Below are positions 25,449 to 35,021 of a DNA stretch of 64,000 nt, piece by piece. The notes beneath the pieces are model-generated. The model was not told the origin of the DNA, did not search any database, and saw nothing but the letters and a program-made list of their open reading frames with translations. The translations under genes and the position numbers were made by a program. Position 1 is the first letter of the stretch, and each line of letters starts with the position of its first letter. Source of the DNA: UBA1081 sp045535305 (lineage in GTDB: Bacteria > Bacillota > Clostridia > Oscillospirales > Acutalibacteraceae); assembly GCA_045535305.1 (NCBI GenBank), contig JAZSLJ010000001.1:23118-87117 (forward strand), given 5' to 3'.

Positions 25449-26129
25449 TTACTGAAAAAATATGCTGAGAGCAAAAAGTGTTTGCGCAGGGAAGTAAGTG
25501 TAAGTTACAGTATGTATAAGAATTTTCGGCATTTTAATTCCGCCTGTTTTTAAGCCTAAAAGTAAATCTGATATAACAAAAAGAACTGACCCCGAAATCA
25601 AACACAAGGCAAAGTAAAGGTTTCCGCTTTTAACTGCAAGAATTCCCTTTGCAATACCACTAGCAAAAGAGAACAGCAGGAATACACTGTAAATTAAAAC
25701 AGGTATCTGCATTTTACCTAAATTAAGTTTTACTTTTATTATGCAAGCTATGGGAATGAACATAATCACCGTCAGAATAAGAATGGGAACTATATAATCA
25801 ATTGCCCTCATTTCACCGACAAGAAGGAATGAGACGCTGTAAACTATATGTCCGAGTGCAAAAAACACCACTCCGAATGGAAAATACTTATCCTCTTTAT
25901 AACTTAAGAAAAAATCGCCGAGTACGCCTAAAACTAATGTACCGAGTATCATAAGCGAATATGTTGTTATACTGTTAAACGAAACAGTTGCAATAATGCC
26001 TGTGGTAAGATACAAAAATGCGCAGAGCATCTTCATTTGGAAGCCATATTTTTTCGACAGCCCCGTTTTTTGTGTTATCACGGGCATAAGCGCCGAAAAA
26101 AGAGCAAAAATCAAAAGTAATACTTTCAT
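25449..26129 (-). CDS. YhhN-family membrane protein (lysoplasmalogenase-like)
   Basis: A 226-residue membrane protein with about eight hydrophobic segments. The conserved LGVLGDFFLSYKEDKYFPFGVVFFALGHIVY block and the later GSVLFVISDLLL Asp are typical of YhhN/TMEM86, whose members cleave the vinyl-ether bond of lysoplasmalogens. Anaerobic clostridia make plasmalogens, which fits. The start at 26129 is eight bases after the upstream phosphoesterase stop; no strong ribosome site is seen, so coupling is likely. Confidence 0.8.
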   Translation of the reverse strand: MKVLLLIFALFSALMPVITQKTGLSKKYGFQMKMLCAFLYLTTGIIATVSFNSITTYSLMILGTLVLGVLGDFFLSYKEDKYFPFGVVFFALGHIVYSVSFLLVGEMRAIDYIVPILILTVIMFIPIACIIKVKLNLGKMQIPVLIYSVFLLFSFASGIAKGILAVKSGNLYFALCLISGSVLFVISDLLLGLKTGGIKMPKILIHTVTYTYFPAQTLFALSIFFQ

Positions 26130-26136
26130 GTTTATT

Positions 26137-27225
26137 TCATTTGTGATTGAAAATTCTTTCGGCAGTATATGTGCCGTCATCTTTTATATTCAGAATCGTA
26201 CAGCCCTGAATCCATTCATTTTCGGGTGCTTCAAATTTGGTTTCCATATTGTAAACACCGTAACCCGATGTCTGAATATAGGAGAAAAGCACATCCTCAT
26301 ACATAACACCAAAATCGTTTACATGGTCGTGGCCGAAATAAACAGCCTGAGTGCTGCCTTTTTCAAGCATAGCGTCAACAAGACCTGAATCAAAGCCCGA
26401 TTCGCAAACACCTTCTCTTTTTTCTCCGTAAAGGAAATCACTTTCGGCATATTCCTTTTCTGCCTGATGAGGAGGAATGTGTACAACTGTTATGGATTTG
26501 AAGTTGCCGTATTCTGATTCAATATCATCGTGTTTTTCCTTGTACCATTCCACCTGTGAAGTCTTTACACCGTCATAAACTTCGCCATCTTCCGTAACAC
26601 CGTATTCCGCTTTGGTTTCTTCGGTCATATAGCTTCCCGAGTCCATAAAGAAAAATACTTTTCTGCGTGAATTATCAGAATTGAGGATATTGATTGCATA
26701 GTTTCCGCTGCCGTCAATGTCTTCTTTACCCTCTCTCATAAGACAGTAATCATATGATGAGAAAATTTTAACATTTTCCTCTCTTGAAACAGCAAGGAAT
26801 CCTTCACCTTCGTGATTTCCTAAAACCGCCGCCCAGTAACCGCCGAGTTTTTCCATAAGCTCTGCAAATTCAGTTGTTCTTTTTTTATTAAAGCCTGAGG
26901 AAATATTATCTCCGCCGAAAACAACAAGGTCGGGCTTTTGCTCAGTTATATTCTTCACTATGTATGAAACAGTAAGATTATCCTTTTCTTTTTTGCCATT
27001 TAGGTGTGTGTCAGTAAATATCAGAACCTTAAATTCACCGTCAACTTTCATTTTAAGAGTAACGCTGTCTGTGTCCTCTGCAACAATTTCCAGTTTATTA
27101 TTCATTTTTTCAACAGATGCGATATCATAGGAGATGCCTTTTGAACTCATTACAGCAATAAAACCAACGAAACCGACTGCAATCACAAGCAGAACGGCAA
27201 TTATAATCTTAACTCCTTTTTTCAT
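26137..27225 (-). CDS. Membrane-anchored metallophosphoesterase
   Basis: A 362-residue protein with an N-terminal membrane anchor (about residues 5-26) and an extracytoplasmic calcineurin-like domain. The metal-site motifs are FTDTHLNG, FGGDNISSG, LGNHEGEG, VHIPPH and FGHDHVND. A sequence of this kind acts on extracellular phosphate esters; the substrate is unknown. ATG 27225 is used; an ATG two codons earlier is equally possible behind AAAGGA. It is divergent from the AraC regulator. Confidence 0.82.
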   Translation of the reverse strand: MKKGVKIIIAVLLVIAVGFVGFIAVMSSKGISYDIASVEKMNNKLEIVAEDTDSVTLKMKVDGEFKVLIFTDTHLNGKKEKDNLTVSYIVKNITEQKPDLVVFGGDNISSGFNKKRTTEFAELMEKLGGYWAAVLGNHEGEGFLAVSREENVKIFSSYDYCLMREGKEDIDGSGNYAINILNSDNSRRKVFFFMDSGSYMTEETKAEYGVTEDGEVYDGVKTSQVEWYKEKHDDIESEYGNFKSITVVHIPPHQAEKEYAESDFLYGEKREGVCESGFDSGLVDAMLEKGSTQAVYFGHDHVNDFGVMYEDVLFSYIQTSGYGVYNMETKFEAPENEWIQGCTILNIKDDGTYTAERIFNHK

Positions 27226-27316
27226 ACACATCAAATCCTTTATAATTACTCAATTATATGATAACATCTAATTTATTATATTTCCTTGATTATTTTGACT
27301 GATTAAAGTAGTTTTC

Positions 27317-27345
27317 TTGACTTTTTTGATATATGGTGCTATTAT
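27317..27345 (+). promoter_or_regulatory. Promoter of the AraC regulator gene
   Basis: TTGACT (27317-27322), a 17-base spacer and TATTAT (27340-27345), 28 bases before the ATG. Confidence 0.65.
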
Positions 27346-27373
27346 CCTTTTATAAGAAAAGGGGTGATGTGTC

Positions 27374-28177
27374 ATGAGTTATATTAAATTTGATCCCGAT
27401 GAAAAATTTTATTTTCAACACGGTATGAGTAAAAGAGTTACAGAAACCGGAGCATCCTGGCCCCATTATCACGGTATTTATGAAATATATTTTCTTCTTG
27501 AGGGTAACTGTACATACTTTATTGACAACAAGGTTTATGCGGTTCAACCTGGCGATATTGTAATAGTTCCCGACGGGATAATTCATCATACAAAATACGA
27601 CGATATAAATCATTCAAGAATACTCATAAACTGTGCTTCAAGGTATATACCTGCATCGGTACGCTCAGATATATCCTCGGGGAATTACCTTTACAGAAAT
27701 CCTCAAGTTACAAATGAAGCAAGAAATATTTTTGAAAAGATCGAAAATGAATATAATCTCAAAGATTCTCTTTCGGGGGAGATTATTTCCTGCCATATAC
27801 ATTCACTTTTTTATCTTCTTGCGAGAAACGCCGATACCTGTCTTGCTGTTGATTCCAGAAACAAGGTGATTGAACAGGCTGTTGCTTATATAAGAGAAAA
27901 TTTTTCTTCCGATTTGACACTTTCTTTCATAGCAGAAATGTTTTCAGTAAGTCCGGGGCATTTTTCACGAATGTTTAAAAAAGAAACGGGGCTTGGATTT
28001 TCAAAATATCTTAATTCACTAAGATTACAGCACGCCGAACAGCTTCTCAGAAGTGCTCACGTGCAGAATATAACCAAGGTTGCTGAAATTTGCGGCTTTG
28101 AGGACAGCAATTATTTTTCTAAAAAGTTTAAGGAAGTTTACGGCACCTCACCGAAAAAGGTACAGAAGAAAGGGTGA
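27374..28177 (+). CDS. AraC-family regulator with cupin sensor
   Basis: A 267-residue regulator. The N-terminal ~100 residues are a cupin-like ligand domain (WPHYHGIYEIYFLLEG, then VQPGDIVIVPDGIIHH). The C-terminal ~100 residues have two AraC helix-turn-helix motifs (LSFIAEMFSVSPGHFSRMFKKETG and ITKVAEICGFEDSNYFSKKF). A ribosome site GGGGTGATG precedes the ATG. It probably controls the adjacent GH130 gene in response to a sugar. Confidence 0.9.
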   Translation: MSYIKFDPDEKFYFQHGMSKRVTETGASWPHYHGIYEIYFLLEGNCTYFIDNKVYAVQPGDIVIVPDGIIHHTKYDDINHSRILINCASRYIPASVRSDISSGNYLYRNPQVTNEARNIFEKIENEYNLKDSLSGEIISCHIHSLFYLLARNADTCLAVDSRNKVIEQAVAYIRENFSSDLTLSFIAEMFSVSPGHFSRMFKKETGLGFSKYLNSLRLQHAEQLLRSAHVQNITKVAEICGFEDSNYFSKKFKEVYGTSPKKVQKKG

Positions 28178-28281
28178 TGTCAAAAAAAGTAAAGAAAAGA
28201 CCTTTAATTTGTAAAAATAATACAGCTATTTATAAATCGTCAGAGTCAGACGAGAAAATATATTTGAAATGAGATGATGTT

Positions 28282-29298
28282 ATGAAAACATTAAAGCCTG
28301 AGCTTTGCAGTGCAGAGTGTATAAGAAAAATAGAAAAGCCTGTCCTTACCAAGGACGATATACCCTATGATGCGTCGCTTATCTTCAATGCAGGTGTAGC
28401 AAAATATAAAGGCAGATATGTAATGGTATTCCGCAATGACTACGGTCCCACAGAAGAAACTTATCCAATGGTACGCTTCAATACATCTCTCGGTTTTGCT
28501 ACAAGCGATGATGGTATCAACTGGAGTGTAAGCGAAAAAACTATTTTTGATAACAAAAATCTTTTGTCCGAGGATGAAATAGAAAGACTTTATGACCCGA
28601 GAATCACAATTATAGAGAATAAGCCTTATCTCTGTATGGCTATGGATACCCGCCACGGTGTGAGAGGCTGTATCGCTGAAATTGATGACAATTTTGAAAA
28701 GATAAATATTATCAGTGCTTCTGCACCCGATAACCGCAATATGGTACTTTTCCCTGAAAAAATAAACGGCAAGTATGTCCGTCTTGAAAGGCCTTTCCCC
28801 GTTTATTCAAGAGGCGGTAAGGACAGATTTGACCTTTGGCTTTCAACTTCCCCTGATCTCGTTTTCTGGGGAGAAACTGAGCTTGTTCTTGCTGTTGAGG
28901 ATGTTCCTTATTCTAATGATAAAATCGGTCCTGCAGCACCGCCTATTAAAACTGACAAGGGTTGGCTCACACTTTTTCATGCGGTAGATAAAGACGAAAG
29001 CAGAGGCAAAAACGGCTGGGAAACAGCATGGAAGAAAAGATACTGTGCAGGAATTATGCTTCTCGACCTTAATGACCCCACAAAAATTGTCGGCATGAGC
29101 AAGCTTCCGCTTATTGCTCCCGAAACTTATTACGAAACAAAAACCGGATTTCGTCAGCATGTAATTTTCCCCGGTGGTATGATTCTTGAGGATGACGGAG
29201 AAGTTAAAATTTACTACGGTGCATCAGATACAGTTGAATGTCTTGCTACTGCGAAGGTCGAAGACCTGATTGCGCTTTGTACGGAGAGTCGCAAATAA
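28282..29298 (+). CDS. GH130 family glycoside phosphorylase
   Basis: A 338-residue five-bladed propeller enzyme of GH130. The members cleave beta-mannosidic bonds with phosphate to release mannose 1-phosphate (or hydrolyse them). The seen family blocks are FNAGVAKYKGRYVMVFRND, YDPRITIIENKPYLCM, RLERPFPVY, KIGPAAPPIKTDKGWLTLFHAV and FPGGMILEDDGEVKIYYGASD. No signal peptide is seen, so it acts in the cytosol on imported oligosaccharide. The linkage (mannosyl-glucose or mannobiose type) is inferred only from the family. Confidence 0.88.
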   Translation: MKTLKPELCSAECIRKIEKPVLTKDDIPYDASLIFNAGVAKYKGRYVMVFRNDYGPTEETYPMVRFNTSLGFATSDDGINWSVSEKTIFDNKNLLSEDEIERLYDPRITIIENKPYLCMAMDTRHGVRGCIAEIDDNFEKINIISASAPDNRNMVLFPEKINGKYVRLERPFPVYSRGGKDRFDLWLSTSPDLVFWGETELVLAVEDVPYSNDKIGPAAPPIKTDKGWLTLFHAVDKDESRGKNGWETAWKKRYCAGIMLLDLNDPTKIVGMSKLPLIAPETYYETKTGFRQHVIFPGGMILEDDGEVKIYYGASDTVECLATAKVEDLIALCTESRK

Positions 29299-29355
29299 AA
29301 GTAAAAACAAATTTGTTTTACGGCACTTATCAAAGGGTGGTAGAGTACAATGTGC

Positions 29356-29757
29356 TGTTTCATTGCATTTCTGAATATCAAGAATAATATCTTCATAATT
29401 CATTGACGGCAAATCGTTGTGAGAATATGAATGATTGCCTATCTCATGCCCTGCATCATAGATTTTCTGCACTTCATCTATGTAATCATCAGCCCATGAG
29501 CCTAAAAGAAAAAACGTACATTTTATGTCATAATCGTTCAATATGTCCAATATTTTGTCAATGTCCCCGCTCATAGCACAGTTGAATGTAATTGCCACTT
29601 CGTTTGTGTCTTTGTCAACATTGTAAATGGGTATCATTCTGTCATCGGCAGATACCGTATCCGACAATGTACTTGCCATAAAAAATATCCCCAATACAAC
29701 AGCAATAATTACCATCGCTGTAATAATAGACTTAAGTTTAACCGATAGAATTTTCAT
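29356..29757 (-). pseudogene. Deacetylase-like pseudogene, copy C
   Basis: The first ~134 codons of a deacetylase-like gene with intact start and signal segment. It ends abruptly after DIQKCNET at 29356; the frame then runs into the complement of the GH130 gene. The first 35 codons are nearly identical to the intact copy. The next part differs (AMSGDIDKILDILNDYDIKC), so this is a diverged or mosaic paralogue. The missing half includes the third to fifth NodB motifs. Confidence 0.8.
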
Positions 29758-29921
29758 GTAATCGCCCCTTTCGTATTAAACTATATGAATTAAAATAAAT
29801 ATAAAGATCTGTAAAATATTTTTTTGACGATTTTTATATACATCTTTTTACATCGCACCCTGACGTGTGCAGTATGAAGTATAACATTCTACCTGAATCT
29901 TTTTTGTGTCTGTTAATACTT

Positions 29922-29950
29922 TTGACATTCCGTTTTTTCTTTGATATAAT
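29922..29950 (+). promoter_or_regulatory. Perfect consensus promoter of the GH95-GH31 unit
   Basis: TTGACA (29922-29927), a 17-base spacer and TATAAT (29945-29950), 49 bases before the GH95 start codon. Confidence 0.85.
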
Positions 29951-29999
29951 TATTCTGACACTTATGTGATATGATTTTATAATTAGCGGAGATGAAGTT

Positions 30000-32678
30000 A
30001 TGAGTTTTATTATGCGGATTATAAGTATTGTTCTTTCCTTTTTTTCAATGATCGGAGGATTCATAATACCCGGTGATACTTTTGAAAATGCAAAGGATCT
30101 GTTTTCTGATCCTTCAAAGGCTTCGTATTCTGAACTTTATTATGAGGTATCACAAAAGCGTGAAAATATTACAGACACATGGCGTCATGGTATGATTTCA
30201 GGTAACGGTATGCAGGGAGTTATAACAAGCGGTTCACCTTACAGTGATACTCTTATCTATCAGAATATGCACTTTATTTTTCCGAATAAAAATGTGCGTT
30301 ACTGTCCGGATACCGCAGATGAACTTGAAACAGTCAAACAGAATATTGCAAACAGTGAAGATATAACTGACAACGCTTCATATGATGACGTTTACGCTTT
30401 TCATCCCGGCGGAACACTGAGAATCAAGCAGTTTAGACATGCTAAAGTGAATTATATCAGATATACCGATTATGAAACTGCACAGGTCGGTGTCAGATAT
30501 ACCGACATCAGAGGCACGTGGGAGAGAAAAACCTTCACTTCTCAGACTGATAATGTAACGATAACGAAAATCGGTAAGTCTTCAAAGGGCGGTAAGGTTA
30601 ATCTGACACTTTCTATGGATGATATTTCAACTTATGCTAATTACGGCAACGGAAATGAAGTTGATTTGAAATATAAAAAGCTTGTTGGTGAAAAATGCGA
30701 ATATATCGGCTTTGCAGCCCACTATCCGAATTATGAAAACAGTGAGCTTAAAAACGGCGGTTATGCAACTGTTGTTTATGTTGTTTGTGAAGGCGGAACG
30801 AAAAAAGCAACCGACATAGGCAATGTAAAAGATGAGCAGTATTGCGGAAAAAAAGATCCTGCAATCAAGATAAAAAATGCTGATGCGGTTTATCTTATAG
30901 CTGTTTCTGACAGAACTTACGACATGGGTGCTTATGATGCTTTCGCAGATGCCCAGTCTTATACACTTGTTGATGAGTTGGTGGAAAAAACAAAGGCTGT
31001 TGCAGAAAAATATACAGTTGACGGCTTGTTCAGCTATGAAAAGGCAATTGAAAAGCATGCGGAAATCTTCGCAGAAGAATATAACGCAGTGTCCTTTTCT
31101 CTTGGTGACACAACAAGCACAAAGTCAAATGAAGGTCTTGTTCTTGAACAGTTTCATAAGGATGATTTAAAATCAGACCTTGCCGAAAGAGCATATTATT
31201 CAGGCAGATATGCATATCTTTGCTCGGCAGGATATGCCACACCACGACTTTACGGAATGTGGACAGGCGAATGGGCTCCGGGTTGGGGCAGCAAATACAC
31301 AATGGATGCCAATGTTAATTTGCAGACCTCATCAATGAATACAAGCAATATGAAATCCACATACATAGGCTATGCAAGCTTTATTCTTCGTCAGGTGCCC
31401 GATTGGGAGGAAAACGCAAAGGCAACTCACGGATTTACAGATGCAATTCAGGCTCCTGTCAATACCGACGGTGACAAGGCTGTTATTACCGAAACATGTT
31501 ATCCTTATCCTTTCCGATATTGGAACGCAGGTACAATCTGGATGCTTCAGCCGCTTTATGAAACTTTACTTTGCTATGGTGATATACAGATTCCCGTAAC
31601 TGACGAATTTGATCTGAATGAACTCAGATCTGTTCTTTCACTTGCAGAAACCGATCTGACAGATGAAGAAATCGCAGCACTTGAGAATAAGGGTTATCTC
31701 GATCTGAGAACAGACATTTTACTGCCTCTGCTTACAAAAAGTGCAAACTATTGGGATCAGATAATGAGTCCCGAATACTACACAGATTCTGAAGGTAATG
31801 TGATTTACGAAAAGGGTAAAAAGGAACTTAAAGAAGGTGAAAAATACGCAATTCTTCCAAGCTATTCACCTGAAAACAACCCTGCAAATTATCCCAGTCC
31901 GTCAGTTGCAAATGCGGCGATAGACATCTCAGCCTGCAAGAGCAATCTTGAAATGCTAATTGATATTATGAAGAGTATTAATGAAAACGCAGATACCTCT
32001 TATTGGGAGGATCTGTATAAAAATGTCCCCGATTATCTTTATGACGAAACAGGAGCTATCAAGGAATGGGCTGCAACAGAATTTGAAGAAAACAATCTTC
32101 ACCGTCATTTGAGCCACCTTTACTGCGTATGGCCTATGTTTGAAACTCAAAATAACGAGGCTTTATATAATGCTTGTGTTCAGGCTATCGAAAACAGAGC
32201 AAGTGAAAATGAGGCAAGTCATGCTCTTGTGCACAGAGCTCTTATCGGTGCAAGACTTAAAGACGGTAAAGCCGTAACAGATTCACTTGTCAGTCTTATG
32301 AACAACTGGATTTATTATGATTCGCTGATGACAAATCATGACTATGACAGAAACAGCTGTTACTGCACAGACTTTGCAATCGGTTACCTGGGAATTATCA
32401 ACGAAAGCCTTGTTTATTCTTATACAGGCGAAGTTGAAATTCTTCCTGCATTGCCGACATCAGGTTTTGATATCGGCGAAATCTGCGGTATCAGAACCAG
32501 AAGCAGAGCAGTTATTGATTCTCTCAAATGGAACCTTTCAGATAGGGTTGCGGAAGTTATAATCACTTCAGACATTGCCCAGACAATTGAAATTTCCTGC
32601 GGTATGTCAGATGATAAGCAGACTCTTACCTTTGAAGAGGGAGAAAGCAAAACAGTAACATTCAGCATTGCAAGATAA
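30000..32678 (+). CDS. GH95 family alpha-L-fucosidase/galactosidase-like enzyme, exported
   Basis: An 892-residue glycosidase with an N-terminal signal segment (about 1-22). Family blocks are seen in order: WRHGMISGNGMQGVITSG, YGMWTGEWAPGWGSKYTMDANVN, the NNLHRHLSHLYCVWP block of the catalytic barrel and the C-terminal sheet (EVEILPALPTSGFDIGEICG). GH95 enzymes remove terminal alpha-1,2-L-fucose, or L-galactose, from glycans. The usual N-x-N pair of the catalytic barrel reads D-A-N here. A ribosome site GCGGAG precedes the ATG. It is followed 21 bases later by a GH31 gene. Confidence 0.85.
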   Translation: MSFIMRIISIVLSFFSMIGGFIIPGDTFENAKDLFSDPSKASYSELYYEVSQKRENITDTWRHGMISGNGMQGVITSGSPYSDTLIYQNMHFIFPNKNVRYCPDTADELETVKQNIANSEDITDNASYDDVYAFHPGGTLRIKQFRHAKVNYIRYTDYETAQVGVRYTDIRGTWERKTFTSQTDNVTITKIGKSSKGGKVNLTLSMDDISTYANYGNGNEVDLKYKKLVGEKCEYIGFAAHYPNYENSELKNGGYATVVYVVCEGGTKKATDIGNVKDEQYCGKKDPAIKIKNADAVYLIAVSDRTYDMGAYDAFADAQSYTLVDELVEKTKAVAEKYTVDGLFSYEKAIEKHAEIFAEEYNAVSFSLGDTTSTKSNEGLVLEQFHKDDLKSDLAERAYYSGRYAYLCSAGYATPRLYGMWTGEWAPGWGSKYTMDANVNLQTSSMNTSNMKSTYIGYASFILRQVPDWEENAKATHGFTDAIQAPVNTDGDKAVITETCYPYPFRYWNAGTIWMLQPLYETLLCYGDIQIPVTDEFDLNELRSVLSLAETDLTDEEIAALENKGYLDLRTDILLPLLTKSANYWDQIMSPEYYTDSEGNVIYEKGKKELKEGEKYAILPSYSPENNPANYPSPSVANAAIDISACKSNLEMLIDIMKSINENADTSYWEDLYKNVPDYLYDETGAIKEWAATEFEENNLHRHLSHLYCVWPMFETQNNEALYNACVQAIENRASENEASHALVHRALIGARLKDGKAVTDSLVSLMNNWIYYDSLMTNHDYDRNSCYCTDFAIGYLGIINESLVYSYTGEVEILPALPTSGFDIGEICGIRTRSRAVIDSLKWNLSDRVAEVIITSDIAQTIEISCGMSDDKQTLTFEEGESKTVTFSIAR

Positions 32679-32699
32679 AATATTTTCAGGAGAAAAGCT

Positions 32700-34652
32700 A
32701 TGACCAACATTACCGTAACTGAAAATCAGATATTATTTTCAAGAAAGGGCGAGCTTGTCCGTCTTACCGCCTGTGGAGAAAATGCCATTCGTTTTCAGGG
32801 GTTTCCCGATTGCAAGGTGATTGAAGAAGACTATAACCTTATGCCGCAAAATGCAGAAGCAATCATTGAAAATAACGGTCATTGGGGCAGTATGACCTGC
32901 GGCAAGCTGAAATGCGTTGTAGGCACAAGCGGCAGAGTTATATTTTTCTATGACGGCAGAAAAATACTTGAAGAAAAGCCTGAACTTACCTTTGACGACG
33001 GTTTCAGACATTACAAAAACAAGGGTAGTGGTCTGTGGTCTGCAAGGGTGACCTTTGAGCCGAATGACAATGAACACTTTTTCGGTATGGGACACAGTTG
33101 GGACAATGAATTTGACCTTAAAGGTTCAAGCATTGATATAAGAAATGTCAACGCAAAATGTACCATTCCCTATGTTTATTCTTCACTCGGCTACGGATTT
33201 TTGTGGAATGTTCCCTCAACGGGACTTTGCGAGCTTTCAAAGAACAGAACACGCTGGAATAGTGACTGCTGTCACGCTATTGACTATGTTGTTATCGGTG
33301 GCACACCTATGGAAACTTGCAGTGTTCTTTCCGATTTAACAGGTCATGCTCCCGAAATGCCTGACTGGGCAACAGGCTTCTGGCAGAGCAGACTCCGTTA
33401 TGAAACACAGGAAGAGCTTTTGTCCGTTGCGAGAAAATATAAGGAGCTTGGCATACCTCTTTCTGTTATTATCTGTGACTACTTTCATTGGACAGAACAG
33501 GGCGATTATAAATTTGACCCGAAGTATTGGCACGATGTTAAGGCTATGTCCGACGAGCTTCACGAAATGGGGACAAAGCTGATTGTTTCCGTATGGCCCA
33601 CCATAAACGAAAAAAGCGAAAACTATTGGCATATGGTTGATAACAATATGCTCATGCGTACCGTTCACGGCTCAGACAGAGTTTTTAATTTTTACGGCTG
33701 GCAGGCTGAAATTGATGTTACAAATCCCGATACAAGAGAGTTTGTATGGAGCAAACTTAAAGAAAATTACATAGATAACGGCGTTGATGCACTTTGGTTT
33801 GACGAGGCAGAACCTGAAATTCACCCCGAACAGTTTGATAATCTCATATGGCACAAGGGTAGAGCCGACAAGGTTGCTCTTTTGTACCCCTACTACTATT
33901 CCAAAATGGCTTATGACGGCTTTAAGTCCATGGGCAGAGATGATATTATAACTCTTACCCGCTGTGCTTATTTCGGCAGTCAGAAGTACGCTTCACTTGT
34001 GTGGTCGGGAGATATACCGTCAACATTTGAGAGTCTTTCGCATCAGGTCAAGGCAGGACTTAATATGGCTATGTGCGGTATTCCCTGGTGGAACACGGAT
34101 ATCGGCGGTTTTTACGGTGCCGACATAGAAAGTGACGATTTCAGGGAGCTTATTGTCCGTTGGTTCCAGTTCGGACTTTTCAGCCCCGTTATGCGTCTTC
34201 ACGGCTCACGCATAAGACACGATGAAAAAACTCCCGGTCTTCTTGAGCCTAGCGGTGACCCGAATGAGATATGGTCTTTCGGCGAGAGAAACTTTGAAAT
34301 TCTCAAAGATTTGATTTTCCTTCGTGAAAAGCTTCGCCCGTATATAAAACAGCAGATGGATATTGCATCTCAAAAAGGCTATCCTGTTATGAGACCTATG
34401 TTCTTCCATTATCCCGATGATGAAATTTGCTACACCCTTGATAGTCAGTATTTCTTCGGTGATGATATTATCTTTGCACCGATTGTCAATAAGGGACAAA
34501 CGGAAAAACAGGTTTACATTCCCGAAGGTGAATGGATGCTGACAAAGGACAGCAAGACCTACACAAAAGGTTGGCACACGGTGAATGCCGAACTCCATGA
34601 ATTTATTGCATTTGTGAAAAAAGGTGCTGAGATTCTGAAATGTTTTAAATGA
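32700..34652 (+). CDS. GH31 family alpha-glycosidase (alpha-xylosidase-like)
   Basis: A 650-residue GH31 enzyme. The barrel starts near residue 215 (DWATGFWQSRLRYETQEEL). The nucleophile region is DALWFDEAEPE, and the later LTRCAYFGSQKYASLVWSGDI holds the acid/base Asp. DTDIGGF-like WWNTDIGGFYG and HGSRIRHDEKTPG follow. The combination EAEPE and SRIR is closer to alpha-xylosidase/alpha-glucosidase types than to starch enzymes. No signal peptide is seen. With GH95 upstream, xyloglucan-like side chains are a reasonable but unproved target. Confidence 0.88.
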   Translation: MTNITVTENQILFSRKGELVRLTACGENAIRFQGFPDCKVIEEDYNLMPQNAEAIIENNGHWGSMTCGKLKCVVGTSGRVIFFYDGRKILEEKPELTFDDGFRHYKNKGSGLWSARVTFEPNDNEHFFGMGHSWDNEFDLKGSSIDIRNVNAKCTIPYVYSSLGYGFLWNVPSTGLCELSKNRTRWNSDCCHAIDYVVIGGTPMETCSVLSDLTGHAPEMPDWATGFWQSRLRYETQEELLSVARKYKELGIPLSVIICDYFHWTEQGDYKFDPKYWHDVKAMSDELHEMGTKLIVSVWPTINEKSENYWHMVDNNMLMRTVHGSDRVFNFYGWQAEIDVTNPDTREFVWSKLKENYIDNGVDALWFDEAEPEIHPEQFDNLIWHKGRADKVALLYPYYYSKMAYDGFKSMGRDDIITLTRCAYFGSQKYASLVWSGDIPSTFESLSHQVKAGLNMAMCGIPWWNTDIGGFYGADIESDDFRELIVRWFQFGLFSPVMRLHGSRIRHDEKTPGLLEPSGDPNEIWSFGERNFEILKDLIFLREKLRPYIKQQMDIASQKGYPVMRPMFFHYPDDEICYTLDSQYFFGDDIIFAPIVNKGQTEKQVYIPEGEWMLTKDSKTYTKGWHTVNAELHEFIAFVKKGAEILKCFK

Positions 34653-34694
34653 AAATTATCGGTGGTTGAATGGTAAAAAAATTGAATTACATAG

Positions 34695-34734
34695 AAAACT
34701 CCGTGTTTTGCTTAGTTGCAAAACACGGAGTTTT
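34695..34734. terminator. Terminator after GH31
   Basis: A perfect 17-bp stem (AAAACTCCGTGTTTTGC) with a six-base loop, flanked by A and T residues. Confidence 0.85.
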
Positions 34735-34760
34735 GATATGATTTGTACTGTTTTATTCTC

Positions 34761-34797
34761 AGTATCGTAAATTTTCTGCACTTCTTCTATACAATCT
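34761..34797 (-). pseudogene. Tiny relic of the deacetylase-like gene, copy F
   Basis: About 37 bases match the part of the deacetylase gene around ATTTTCTGCACTTC-TCTAT. On minus they read C-I-E-E-V-Q-K-I-Y-D-T-E, against Y-I-D-E-V-Q-K-I-Y-D-A-G in the intact protein. It lies between the GH31 terminator and the metal-enzyme operon. Confidence 0.5.
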
Positions 34798-34832
34798 TAA
34801 TATTGACACTTATCAACAATACAAAGAGATGA

Positions 34833-35009
34833 TCAGAATTTACGGTCACGCGGAATACGGCTTGTAATTTTGTTGAAAATCCTGTGCAACAAGAACATAA
34901 TCTTATTGTCAATATTAAGCCAGTACACAGCCTGAATAACCGCAAAAAGAAAAACTGCCAACGCAATAAGACATGCGATGATTTTCAATATAATTATTAA
35001 TATACCCAT
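34833..35009 (-). CDS. 58-residue membrane peptide ending the metal-enzyme operon
   Basis: A short gene with an AAGGAGG site five bases before the ATG. The peptide has one long hydrophobic helix (residues 3-31: GILIIILKIIACL, then ALAVFLFAVIQAVYWL) and a basic C-terminal tail (NKITSRIPRDRKF). It begins 12 bases after the stop of the 512-residue dehydratase-family subunit, on the same strand. Its function is unknown; a membrane anchor or partner for the complex is possible. Confidence 0.6.
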   Translation of the reverse strand: MGILIIILKIIACLIALAVFLFAVIQAVYWLNIDNKIMFLLHRIFNKITSRIPRDRKF

Positions 35010-35021
35010 GCTTATTCCTCC

